NCBI GenBank assembly: GCA_035771175.1 | Contig: CM069589.1 | Span: forward strand, 32,103,701 to 32,167,700 | Length of the DNA stretch: 64,000 bases | DNA from: Paratinospora sagittata | Lineage: Eukaryota > Streptophyta > Magnoliopsida > Ranunculales > Menispermaceae | Reading direction: 5' to 3' | Shown here: in pieces, positions 12,324 to 24,842 of the stretch | Numbering within the stretch: the stretch's first letter is position 1 | Layout: each line of letters opens with the position of its first letter | The notes under the pieces: model-generated | The model's database searches: none | What the model was told of the DNA's origin: nothing | Seen by the model: only the letters and a program-made list of their open reading frames with translations | Made by a program: the position numbers and the translations under genes

Positions 12324-12965
12324 ATAAAAAAAGAAAAAAAAAGATGTTTGTAAAAGTTTATGCTATGATTTAGTTCTCGATCTGAAATATAACTTAAAAA
12401 ATAATTTTTTTTATTATTTTTTAAAAATAATATATTTTTTTATAAATTTAAAAAAAATTATTTTTGAGTTTCAACTATTTTTTGTGTTTTTAAATTTTTA
12501 AATACAAAAAATTACCAAATCATTGATCTAACCAACCCTTAAAATCTTTTTTTTTTTAATAATTTCTTTAGCAATTTTTACTTCATTTATATGCAGCCTA
12601 ACCAGAATACTTTTATTGGTATAATGGATGCAACTCATCATTAATAAGCTGATTAATAACAAACATGAGGGCCACAGGACGAGCAAACGCCGAGTTTGTC
12701 CTTAGCGTGGAAAAACTCTTGACAGAAATGAAATGCTGGAAATTCTAATTGCTATTTTAAAAAAATAATTTTTTTATTTTTTTAATAAATTACACCAAAT
12801 CTCTTTTTTTATTATTATATTTCTTTTCTGTTTTTTCTTCTGATATGAGAATTGAGAAGTTTGATTTCGACCGTTCACAGTTTTATGGGTGACAGCAACT
12901 AGCCAGCTAACAGTGGATCCATTCGTCGACTCTAAGTCGCAATACTAGTTTTCATAAAATAAATA
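12324..12965. other. AT-rich spacer with MITE-like sequence
   Basis: Long A/T runs (12395-12560) resemble the interior of the MITE at 10.1 kb. No gene is visible. Confidence 0.4.
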
Positions 12966-13735
12966 AAGAGGAATGCCACAAATCTGACGTGACATTTGCC
13001 ACATCAGATTTGTGGCATTAACCTTTAATTAACTTGGGTTAAGCAAATTAATACAGCAAGTTCTCTTAACCCAAGTCTTAATTAAGACTTTTCATTCTCA
13101 AAACCAATTTTCTTCTGGGTAAGATTGATTTTGATCTTTTTTTTCTTCACTTTCTTCCTCCAACGATGCAAGCACATGAATAGTCACAAGATAAAAAAAA
13201 AAACTTCTGCTTAGTAAGATGGATTATATTAATTAAGACTTGGGTTAAGAGAACTTGTCTTATTCTTTTCTTCACTTTCCTCCTAAACCACTTATATTAA
13301 CGGATTATAGAACACAAAAATTAATTAAAAAAAAAAAAAAAAACTACTCAAGTGAATGAATAACAATAGAAATGGTAAGAGAAAGTCTGTCTAGTTACCA
13401 ATAATGAAAACTTTTGGCAACCCAACGATTAAAAATGTTAGAATGAGGAGGTGGGCTTGATTATAAAACTTGATAAAAAACCAATTTTCTACTTGGGTAA
13501 GATGAATTTGATCTTCTTTCTCTTCACTTCCTTCCTGCAACGTTGCAAGCACATGAACGTTCTTAAGATAATCAAGTTACTGTTCTCTTTGGGAATTAAA
13601 AGTCTTAATTAAGAATTAGGTTAAGAGAACTTGCTGTATTAGTTTGCTTAATCCAAGTTAGTTGGAGGTTAATGCCACAAATCTAATATGGCATTTGGTG
13701 TTCAATTTTCAGTTTATATAGCATTTCTCGTAAAT
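12966..13735. mobile_element. Foldback-type element with long internal inverted repeats
   Basis: The segment 13006-13090 recurs in inverted orientation at about 13600-13683 (GATTTGTGGCATTAACCT versus AGGTTAATGCCACAAATCT). Another inverted copy of the AAGTTCTCTTAACCCAAGTC arm lies at 13231-13258. A direct repeat (CCAATTTTCT..GGGTAAGAT to GCAAGCACATGA) occurs at about 13103-13178 and 13481-13557. No coding sequence. Only the part from 13237 rightward is included in the triplicated unit. Confidence 0.6.
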
Positions 13736-13738
13736 AAA

Positions 13739-14113
13739 TGTTAATACTAGGGACCGAGCGCGTGCTGCTTACACTGCGTACGTTGCATTAGGATAATCGG
13801 ATTACGAGTTACCGTCTTAGGTTTACTAATAAAATTAGGTATGGAACTAATTTCACAATTTATAATCATTTTATCATATTATGATGTAAGTTGTTGGATG
13901 AGTATTAGAGGTATCAGTATATTATTGGTTTTTGATAAGTTTAGTTTAGGATGTTGTTCAGTATACAAATCTCTTTAAATAATGGAAAGAATAAGTTTAG
14001 CTTGTCCGGAGCTTAGGATGTACTTTTGGAAATTATTGTACTGATGAATTGTAAAATTGATTAGCTTTTCTCTTGTTCTCTCTCTCTGCTCGCCATTATT
14101 TGGTATCAAAGCC
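13739..14113 (+). mobile_element. Small LTR with adjacent tRNA-Met primer-binding site (relic)
   Basis: TGTTAATACTAGGGACCG starts a 357-bp block that ends in CA at 14095. Five bases later comes TGGTATCAAAGCC (14101-14113), one base off the usual initiator-Met primer-binding site of plant LTR elements. The CT-rich sequence following it has no conserved gag domain. Copies recur in tandem units 2 and 3. Confidence 0.5.
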
Positions 14114-14543
14114 CTTTTCGATCATCTTCCTTTGCCCTCTTTACTCTTTCTCTTCTTTCTTCTTTCTTCTTCCCGTTCTTATTGCTTTCCTTTTTCTTTT
14201 TCACACTCTACTGCGATACTTGTCCCAGTAGTCGAAGCAAAGCCCGTCACTTGTGAATTGGATTTCACAGTAGCAAAGGAAGTCACTACACTCAAAAGGG
14301 CACTACCGTAGCGATCACGAATCTATGCCCTAGATTAATGGTCTTCCATTGTTGATTTCATCTACGATGACCTAGCTTCTTATTTTTTGCCACATTGATC
14401 CGAACATCGTTGCCATACGAGATTGGGCCCAAGACACCGTGCACTACAACCTTATAATGCCTGAGGTATTCAAAGATCTCATATGATTTAACTCATTCAC
14501 TTGAAAATTAAATAATATTTTATTTTTGTAATAGTAAGTAAAT

Positions 14544-17500
14544 TGTTGGGAAAATAGGTATTCAACGTGAATTTTCACCACTGCATCTTTTGAAAATAAT
14601 GCATTTAGGTCATTAAATATTTATGTATATATACTATTATCATATTGATCATGTATGCACATACATTATTAAGATTATCATGCACTCATATAGTTAACAT
14701 CGTTTATCATGCACTCATATTACTAACTCTGTATGGTTTTTATCGTTTTACGTGTATCATATCGAACGTCTTGATCATCTATATCAATCGATTGTTTTAC
14801 ATGTGTTTATCTTCGCAAATTGTGTTTCAATATTGTCAAAAATGTTTTCTATCGCGATCTCTTTTTCGGGTGACATCACGACCGTCACAATATCCCAGAC
14901 AATGTCAAAATACGACAAAACTCGAGGCGCTGATAAGCCTCTACCCGAAAAGTACCTAATAAGCTCAATACACAACTTGTGTATGATCAAGATAATTAAA
15001 ACAAAATAAATATCACATCATCATCCAAATATATGATGACACCAATCCATAATAATTATCATAAGGTTCAAAATCCTCAAACAACAATATGGAACTCAAA
15101 TAATAGTCCATCATTCTACTGTTTATTATATACAAGCCAAACAAAACCATAACTATCTATATTTTGTATACATAAGTACTTGTGATAGTTATATACAGTT
15201 TCAAAAGAACAAAGCAATTGAAACTAGACCCAAGTATCCCCAAGAAAATACAAACCAAAACTTACGTTCAAAAAGAATAAGAGGAAGGTAACACAGACTT
15301 TAAGCTTTGCCCTTTCCTTTCTGATCTGAACCTGAGAATAGTAAGGAAAAAATGGGGTGAGCTCAACTAGCTCAATGAATATCTTAAACAATAATCTCCA
15401 CATATGAAATTATATAAAACATGTATGATATTGGAAATCTCATTCATAAACCAAATGCAAAAAAAAAAACAAATTATAATATACATGATTCCAAACTAAA
15501 CATATGATTTATGCATCATTTCCATAAAAATTAAATATGCAGACCATTTAACAAGAGAACATGTCAGGATAACACGTGCCTTTACTTCCCCCATTGGCCA
15601 ATAGGTTCAAACCGGCGCATTACCCATCACTAATCCTCCTACCCTTCCATTCTTCAGTGTTTCAGAAAGTCCTTTCTACGGAGTACCATCCAAGCACTTC
15701 GACGACACATTTCTCCGAAGAACAAGTAAGTAAAAAGACAAACAATGCCTAGGTATTTAATCCAAAATACTCAAGGCAGTACCAATGGATCAATTCCATG
15801 CTCATGTTCTTAAAACACAATGCACAATATATAATAAGATGCATACCATTCAACAATGCAATTTCATATAAATACAATGCTATAAATGGAGAAATAAGAT
15901 GAGAAATACTCACAACCAACCACAAGAGAGTTTACCAAGCCAATTACCCACAACTTGGCTAATCCATCACAATGTCTTGAAATGAATAAAATTCACATTC
16001 ATTGATCAATTCCAAATCCCTAGCCTAAGTCTCAACATAAGCCAATTTAGGTTCTTAGTACTCCACGTAACTCTTGTTTATCCCCAATTACTAACTCTTA
16101 ATATATAGGCATCACTCATGCCTAATTTCATCACTTAAGTTAACACTTAAGTCTAGGACCACTCATGTTCATTATAGGTCAAACACATCATCAACCATTC
16201 TAAACCACGCTTAATTCATTAATCCATCATCAATTCATAAGACTCAATAATAGGCATTAACTGTGCAAAAATGCATAATCAACCCAACACTTAGGCCTAG
16301 GTCATAACATATCCAACATAGGCCAAATATGACATGAATCAGCCCAATTCATGTCCAATTACACATAATCCACCACAATTAACCATCCTAGGTCAATTAG
16401 CATCAAAAGCCCCAATTTGAAAAATTTCCTACAATAGGCCATATGGGTCAATTGTACTAATCACCCTTCCATATCATGAGAAACCATCAATTAACACTAT
16501 GGATCATCAACATTCATCCAAATGCATGACATAGTTCACATGCATGCCATTTAGAAAGCCTTAAGTCCATGTTCTAGGGTTTAGGTCAAATACATGGTCT
16601 CACAAGCAAGCCTTAGTAAAAACCATAGCAAATGCCTCTAACTTGCTCAAAGATATCATAGAAACCCAATAGAGACATATGCATTCTCGAATATTAGGGT
16701 TTCCATTAAAACCCTAACTCCATGCATCAAGGAAAGTGGGGTTTAAGGCTTGGAAAACACCATTTGGGCATAGATCTTGGTCTATGAGACACATTCATAC
16801 CATTTACAAGCCATTTTAGGCACATGCATACAAAATCCTAACCCGGGTTTACTCAAAACTGTGGCCTATAGCAAGAAATACACCTTTTAAAAGCTTACAT
16901 TCATCATTAATGGTGTTCTAATGGAAGAAAATTAAGAAGTCCTTACCTTGGAGCAAGATTGAGCACAAATCCCCTTTGAAAGCTCTCCTTTCTCCTTCTC
17001 CCTCTTTTCCCCTTTCCTTCCCTTGCTTTTGGTCCAAAATGGGCGAAATTGGGTGTATTTTTGCTTATAATCACGTGTTAGGCCCACACATGGCCAACAC
17101 TTGAAATTTTTCAGAAAACAGGCCATGAAGTGTGCTCCATGTTTTGGCCTGTTTCATGTAGCGCGCTCCTCCTTCATGGAGCGAGTTTCATATTTCAACT
17201 TTGTGTTTCTCTCTCAATACACAAAGGAAATTCGCGTATAATGGGTCGATTTCTAAGTAAAAATGCGTTCCGGACTCATTTTTAATATCCACTTGTCCAT
17301 TTGAGACCCCCCATAAAGTTATAACCGAATCAACATAAAATTACATCGTATACCAATAAAATGCGAGTATAATACACATCAAATACATACACAAACACCT
17401 AGAGTCGGGCATTCTACGTCATTTGTGAATGTGGGTCGTTACATTTTCAAAGTTTGTTTTTGTGTTTGACAATGTCTTAAACTCATTTTGATCGAAAAAT

Positions 17501-19062
17501 TGAGTTTCTATCACTTCAACGTGCTCTTGTGCTTTTTTTCGAGAAACGCGCTCCTATGCTTTTTTTCGAGAATCAGAATTTTCTGATCAGGGATTAAGGA
17601 AGGCGCTCATATAGTCAAGGGCATAATAAGAATGTTTATAGAGTCAGTGGTTCTTGATGAAGAACCTCGCTCTTATGCCCAACGCACACATTACGGAACG
17701 CGCTCCTCACTTGAAAGGAAATATAAAAAGTTTCAGATTTCAAAGTAGAAACATGCTCCTCTTTCTTGGAATGCGTTCTTGTGCCTCGATTTGATATTTT
17801 TCTATAAATACCACACTTGCTCATTTGAAGAGCAACTTTTGTAAAATCCTAGAACTTATGCCGATTTTCATACTTTCATTTCTACAAGTCCAAAACAAGT
17901 TCTTAAGTGCTTTAAACGTCTTTTCAAAGCAAAAGTTCGCCTACATTTGAATATTTGATTCATACTTTCGAATAGTTTACCTAATCTTTCAAACTTTTTG
18001 AGAAACTTGTGAGTTTCTCTTGAGCATAGATCAAGCCGTTCTTCAGTGATTTCATCACATATCTTCTTGATCTTGATCTTTCTTGAAGGAGAAATCACTC
18101 TCAATCACATTCACACATTGAAAATTTTTTTGTGCTTCATCCTTCCCAAGAGTTGGGTAAAATCTCTATTTAAGATCGTGTGATTATGTTTGTGATTGTT
18201 AAACAGTTTTTGTGTTTGATTTATCTATCTTTAAAATTGTTTTGTTTAAGTGTTTGTGAAACCATATTTGATCTTCATATGATATTATTTTTATTAGTTG
18301 TTTCATACATCTTATGTAGTATCGATTTATGTGCTAAACTTACATTAGTTTGAATCGATTTCATTGATCATTACTTGAGCATATTGATTCTTGAACTTAA
18401 CCATTTTATATATTTAGAATCATCAAGTCTTGATCATTTATGCATATTAATTCTTATGCTTCATACATATCATCTTTAGAATCAATATTTGAATACATGT
18501 GCATACTCGATTCTTGATCTTACATTATCACTATTTGAATCGTTTGCATGTATTTAAAAAAAACTATTTCAACACTACACTTCGGTTGAAATATTGTGGT
18601 TGGAATAGTAGTGATTAATCATTCAAGATTGTATGCTTAAAATTGTTGAGAGTGTTTTTGGAATATCTCTCTATCATTTGTAATCTTGATGTATTGTTGA
18701 CTTGTTAGTCAATCGGGACTATACCATATTATTTTACGGCTTGTACCACGCCCGTAATTTGGTTACAGTGCGGCTTCTAGCCAAACCCTTGTGTTGGTTA
18801 GTACGACTTTCTAGCCAAGCCTTTATGTTGGTTAGTGTGTGCAGTTTCTAGCCAAGCCCTTATGTTGGTTAGTGTGTGCGGCTTCTAGCCAAACCCTTAT
18901 GTTGGCTAGTGTATACGGCTTCTAGTCACACCTGTAAGTTGACTAGCCAATAGTGTATTAAGAAATCCTGATCGTAAGTGATCGGGTAGTGGAGTAGGTT
19001 CAAAGGAAACGAAATCACTATAAATCACTGCGTCCATTTATTTTTCGAGCACTTGATTATTT
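14544..19062 (+). mobile_element. Sirevirus-like LTR, split by a nested LTR (unit 1)
   Basis: Fragments 14544-14849 and 17444-19062 are collinear with the uninterrupted relative at 43679-45944. Shared landmarks include GATCATGTATGCACATAC, the CTCGCTCTTATGCCCAACGC region, a TATA-like CTATAAATACCACACTTGC (17800) and the repeated TTCTAGCCAAGCCCTT stretch at 18770-18960. The 3' end was lost at the tandem junction. No coding sequence. Confidence 0.75.
14850..17443 (-). mobile_element. Chromovirus-like solo LTR (2594 bp) inside the Sirevirus LTR, unit 1
   Basis: On the minus strand it starts TGTAACGACCCACATTC (17443) and ends GATCGCGATA (14850), a mutated form of the GTCGCGACA-type end seen at 34215. 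It is flanked by a perfect 5-bp duplication, TTTTC at 14845-14849 and 17444-17448, which marks an LTR-element insertion later reduced to a solo LTR. It includes GGGGTGAGCTCAACTAGCTC, the shared U5-like phrase. Short ORFs inside are not conserved genes. Confidence 0.88.
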
Positions 19063-20331
19063 GACTTGGGTTAAGAGAACTTGTCTTATTCTTTTCTTCA
19101 CTTTCCTCTAAACCACTTATATTAACGGATTATAGAACACACAAAATTAATTAAAAAAAAAAAACACTACTCAAGTGAATGAATAACAATAGAAATGGTA
19201 AGAGAAAGACTGTCTAGTTAACAATAATGAAAACTTGACGCAACCCAACGAGCGCATGAATGAGGAGGTGGGCTTGATTATAAAACTTGATAAAAAAACC
19301 AATTTTCTACTTGGGTAAGATGAAATTTGATCTTCTTTCTCTTCACTTCCTTCCTGCAACGTTGCAAGCACATGAACGTTCTCAAGATAATCAAGTTACT
19401 GTTCTCTTTGGGAATTAAAAGTCTTAATTAAGACTTAGGTTAAGAGAACTTGTTGTATTAGTTTGCTTAATCCAAGTTAGTTGGAGGTTAATGCCACAAA
19501 TCTAATATGGCATTTGGTGTTCAATTTTCAGTTTATATAGCATTTCTCATAAATAAATGTTAATACTAGGGACCGAGCGCGTGTTGCTTACACTGCGTAC
19601 GTTGCATTAGGATAATCGGATTACGAGTTACCGTCTTAGGTTTACTAATAAATTAGGTATGGAAATAATTTCACAATTTTTAATCATTTTATAAATTATA
19701 TTACAATATAAGAAATTATCATATTATGATGTAAGTTGTTGGATGTGTATTAGAGGTATCAGTATATTATTGGTTTTTGAGAAGTTTAGTTTAGGATGTT
19801 GATCAGTATACAAATCTCTTTAAATAATGGAAAGAATAAGTTTAGTTTGTCCGGAGTTTAGGATGTACTTTTGGAAATTATTATACTGATGAATTGTAAA
19901 ATTGATTAACTTTTCTCTTGTTCCCTCTCTCTGCTCGCCATTATTTGGTATCAAAGGCTCAAAACCCTTTTCGATCATCTTCCTTTGCCCTCTTTACTCT
20001 TTCTCTTCTTTCTTCTTTCTTCTTCTCGTTCTTCTCGCTTTCCTTTTTCTTTTTCACACTCTACTGCAATAGTTGTCCTAGTAGTCGAAGCAAAGCCCGT
20101 CACTTATGAATTGCATTTCACGAAGTCACTACACTCAAAAGGGCACTACTGTAGCAATCACGAATCTATGCCCTTTGCCTCATTGATCCGAACGTCGTTG
20201 CCATACGAGATTGGGCCCAAGTCACCGTGCAGTGCAACCTTATAATGCCTGAGGTATTCAAAGATCTCATATGATTTAACACATTCACTTGAAAATTAAA
20301 TAATATTTTATTTTTGTAATAGTAAGTAAAT

Positions 20332-23300
20332 TGTTGGGACAATAAGTATTCAACGTGATTTTTCACCACGGCATCTTTTGAAAATCATGCATTTAGGTCA
20401 TTAGATATTCATGTATATATATTATTATCATATTGATCATGCATGCACATACATTATTAAGATTATCATGCAATCATATAGTTAACATTGTTATCATGCA
20501 CCCATATTACTAACTCTGTATGGTTTTTATTGTTTTACGTATATCATATCGAACGTCTTGATCATCTATATCAATCGATTGTTTTACACTTGTTTATCTT
20601 CGCAAATTGGTTTGTCAAACATGTTTTTCTATCGCGATCTCCTTTCTGGGTGACATCACGACCGTCACAATATCCCAGACAATGTCACAATACGACAAAA
20701 CTCGAGGCACTGATAAGCCTCTACCCGAAAAGTACCTAATAAGCTCAATACACAACTTGTGTATGATCAAGATAATTAAAACAAAATAAATATCACATCA
20801 TCATCCAAATATATGATGACACCAATCCATAATAATTATCATAAGGTTCAAAATCCTCAAACAACAATATGGAACTCAAATAATAGTCCATCATTCTACT
20901 GTTTATTATATACAAGCCAAACAAAACCATAACTATCTATATTTTGTATACATAAGTACTTGTGATAGTTATATACAGTTTCAAAAGAACAAAACAATTG
21001 AAACTAGACCCAAGTATCCCCAAGAAAATACAAACCAAAACTTACGTTCAAAAAGAATAAGAGGAAGGTAACACAGACTTTAAGCTTTGCCCTTTCCTTT
21101 CTGATCTGAACCTGAGAATAGTAAGGAAAAAATGGGGTGAGCTCAACTAGCTCAATGAATATCTTAAACAATAATCTCCACATATGAAATTATATAAAAC
21201 ATGTATGATATTGGAAATCTCATTCATAAACCCAATGCAAAAAAAAAAACAAATTATAATATACATGATTCCAAACTAAACATATGATTTATGCATCATT
21301 TGCATAAAAATTAAATATGCAGACCATTTAACAAGAGAACATGTCAGGATAACACGTGCCTTTACTTCCCCCATTGGCCAATAGGTTCAAACCGGCGCAT
21401 TACCCATCACTAATCCTCCTACCCTTCCATTCTTCAGTGTTTCAGAAAGTCCTTTCTACGGAGTACCATCCAAGCACTTCGACGACACATTTCTCCGAAG
21501 AACAAGTAAGTAAAAAGACAAACAATGCCTAGGTATTTAATCCAAAATACTCAAGGCAGTACCAATGGATCAATTCCATGCTCATGTTCTTAAAACACAA
21601 TGCACAATATATAATAAGATGCATACCATTCAACAATGCAATTTCATATAAATACAATGCTATAAATGGAGAAATAAGATGAGAAATACTCACAACCAAC
21701 CACAAGAGAGTTTACCAAGCCAATTACCCACAACTTGGCTAATCCATCACAATGTCTTGAAATGGATAAAATTCACATTCATTGATCAATTCCAAATCCC
21801 TAGCCTAAGTCTCAACATAAGCCAATTTAGGTTCTTAGTACTCCACGTAACTCTTGTTTATCCCCAATTACTAACTCTTAATATATAGGCATCACTCATG
21901 CCTAATTTCATCACTTAAGTTAACACTTAAGTCTAGGACCACTCATGTTCATTATAGGTCAAACACATCATCAACCATTCTAAACCACGCTTAATTCATT
22001 AATCCATCATCAATTCATAAGACTCAATAATAGGCATTAACTGTGCAAAAATGCATAATCAACCCAACACTTAGGCCTAGGTCATAACATATCCAACATA
22101 GGCCAAATATGACATGAATCAGCCCAATTCATGTCCAATTACACATAATCCACCACAATTAACCATCCTAGGTCAATTAGCATCAAAAGCCCCAATTTGA
22201 AAAATTTCCTACAATAGGCCATATGGGTCAATTGTACTAATCACCCTTCCATATCATGAGAAACCATCAATTAACACTATGGATCATCAACATTCATCCA
22301 AATGCATGACATAGTTCACATGCATGCCATTTAGAAAGCCTTAAGTCCATGTTCTAGGGTTTAGGTCAAATACATGGTCTCACAAGCAAGCCTTAGTAAA
22401 AACCATAGCAAATGCCTCTAACTTGCTCAAAGATATCATAGAAACCCAATAGAGACATATGCATTCTCGAATATTAGGGTTTCCATTAAAACCCTAACTC
22501 CATGCATCAAGGAAAGTGGGGTTTAAGGCTTGGAAAACGCCATTTGGGCATAGATCTTGGTCTATGAGACACATTCATACCATTTACAAGCCATTTTAGG
22601 CACATGCATACAAAATCCTAACCCGGGTTTACTCAAAACTGTGGCCTATAGCAAGAAATACACCTTTTAAAAGCTTACATTCATCATTAATGGTGTTCTA
22701 ATGGAAGAAAATTAAGAAGTCCTTACCTTGGAGCAAGATTGAGCACAAATCCCCTTTGAAAGCTCTCCTTTCTCCTTCTCCCTCTTTTCCCCTTTCCTTC
22801 CCTTGCTTTTGGTCCAAAATGGGCGAAATTGGGTGTATTTTTGCTTATAATCACGTGTTAGGCCCACACATGGCCAACACTTGAAATTTTTCAGAAAACA
22901 GGCCATGAAGTGTGCTCCATGTTTTGGCCTGTTTCATGTAGCGCGCTCCTCCTTCATGGAGCGAGTTTCATATTTCAACTTTGTGTTTCTCTCTCAATAC
23001 ACAAAGGAAATTCGCGTATAATGGGTCGATTTCTAAGTAAAAATGCGTTCCGGACTCATTTTTAATATCCACTTGTCCATTTGAGACCCCCCATAAAGTT
23101 ATAACCGAATCAACATAAAATTACATCGTATACCAATAAAATGCGAGTATAATACACATCAAATACATACACAAACACCTAGAGTCGGGCATTCTACGTC
23201 ATTTGTGAATGTGGGTCGTTACATTTTCAAAGTTTGTTTTTGTGTTTGACAATGTCTTAAACTCATTTTGATCGAAAAATTGAGTTTCTATCACTTCAAC

Positions 23301-24842
23301 GTGCTCTTGTGCTTTTTTTCGAGAAACGCGCTCCTATGCTTTTTTTCGAGAATCAGAATTTTCTGATCAGGGATTAAGGAAGGCGCTCATATAGTCAAGG
23401 GCATAATAAGAATGTTTATAGAGTCAGTGGTTCTTGATGAAGAACCTCGCTCTTATGCCCAACGCACACATTACGGAACGCGCTCCTCACTTGAAAGGAA
23501 ATATAAAAAGTTTCAGATTTCAAAGTAGAAACATGCTCCTCTTTCTTGGAATGCGTTCTTGTGCCTCGATTTGATATTTTTCTATAAATACCACACTTGC
23601 TCATTTGAAGAGCAACTTTTGTAAAATCCTAGAACTTATGCCGATTTTCATACTTTCATTTCTACAAGTCCAAAACAAGTTCTTAAGTGCTTTAAACGTC
23701 TTTTCAAAGCAAAAGTTCGCCTACATTTGAATATTTGATTCATACTTTCGAATAGTTTACCTAATCTTTCAAACTTTTTGAGAAACTTGTGAGTTTCTCT
23801 TGAGCATAGATCAAGCCGTTCTTCAGTGATTTCATCACATATCTTCTTGATCTTGATCTTTCTTGAAGGAGAAATCACTCTCAATCACATTCACACATTG
23901 AAAATTTTTTTGTGCTTCATCCTTCCCAAGAGTTGGGTAAAATCTCTATTTAAGATCGTGTGATTATGTTTGTGATTGTTAAACAGTTTTTGTGTTTGAT
24001 TTATCTATCTTTAAAATTGTTTTGTTTAAGTGTTTGTGAAACCATATTTGATCTTCATATGATATTATTTTTATTAGTTGTTTCATACATCTTATGTAGT
24101 ATCGATTTATGTGCTAAACTTACATTAGTTTGAATCGATTTCATTGATCATTACTTGAGCATATTGATTCTTGAACTTAACCATTTTATATATTTAGAAT
24201 CATCAAGTCTTGATCATTTATGCATATTAATTCTTATGCTTCATACATATCATCTTTAGAATCAATATTTGAATACATGTGCATACTCGATTCTTGATCT
24301 TACATTATCACTATTTGAATCGTTTGCATGTATTTAAAAAAAACTATTTCAACACTACACTTCGGTTGAAATATTGTGGTTGGAATAGTAGTGATTAATC
24401 ATTCAAGATTGTATGCTTAAAATTGTTGAGAGTGTTTTTGGAATATCTCTCTATCATTTGTAATCTTGATGTATTGTTGACTTGTTAGTCAATCGGGACT
24501 ATACCATATTATTTTACGGCTTGTACCACGCCCGTAATTTGGTTACAGTGCGGCTTCTAGCCAAACCCTTGTGTTGGTTAGTACGACTTTCTAGCCAAGC
24601 CTTTATGTTGGTTAGTGTGTGCAGTTTCTAGCCAAGCCCTTATGTTGGTTAGTGTGTGCGGCTTCTAGCCAAACCCTTATGTTGGCTAGTGTATACGGCT
24701 TCTAGTCACACCTGTAAGTTGACTAGCCAATAGTGTATTAAGAAATCCTGATCGTAAGTGATCGGGTAGTGGAGTAGGTTCAAAGGAAACGAAATCACTA
24801 TAAATCACTGCGTCCATTTATTTTTCGAGCACTTGATTATTT
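20332..24842 (+). mobile_element. Sirevirus-like LTR, split by a nested LTR (unit 2)
   Basis: Fragments 20332-20629 and 23224-24842, the unit 2 copy of the LTR described at 14544. The right end is cut at the tandem junction. Confidence 0.72.
20630..23223 (-). mobile_element. Chromovirus-like solo LTR, unit 2 copy
   Basis: Same length (2594 bp) and same TTTTC flanks (20625-20629, 23224-23228) as the unit 1 copy. The insertion therefore predates the tandem multiplication. Confidence 0.88.

Larger units (their letters stand above)
13237..19062. repeat. Tandem unit 1 of a ~5.8 kb triplicated segment
   Basis: First of three head-to-tail copies (this unit 5826 bp). Homology to the next unit starts exactly at GACTTGGGTTAAGAG (13237 = 19063 = 24843). 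The left part (to ~14.93 kb) differs from units 2 and 3 by many substitutions and indels. The right part (~15-19 kb) matches unit 2 with only about five differences that I could spot by eye. Confidence 0.95.
19063..24842. repeat. Tandem unit 2 of the triplicated segment
   Basis: Copy of 5780 bp. Its left part (19063 to about 21.09 kb) is identical by eye to unit 3. Its right part (about 21.1-24.84 kb) is nearly identical to unit 1. The source switch lies between 20708, where it matches unit 3, and 21101, where it matches unit 1. Confidence 0.95.

Noticed and set aside
18770..18960. CRISPR-like spaced repeats (TTCTAGCCAAGCCCTT...)
   Set aside because: Plant LTR sequence with imperfect ~55-60 bp direct repeats; no uniform repeat or spacer lengths and no prokaryotic context.
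16932..24000. Identical small ORFs (60-86 codons) repeated in all three tandem units
   Set aside because: They are copies because the DNA is triplicated. They lie in LTR sequence, lack known motifs, and show no sign of protein-level conservation.
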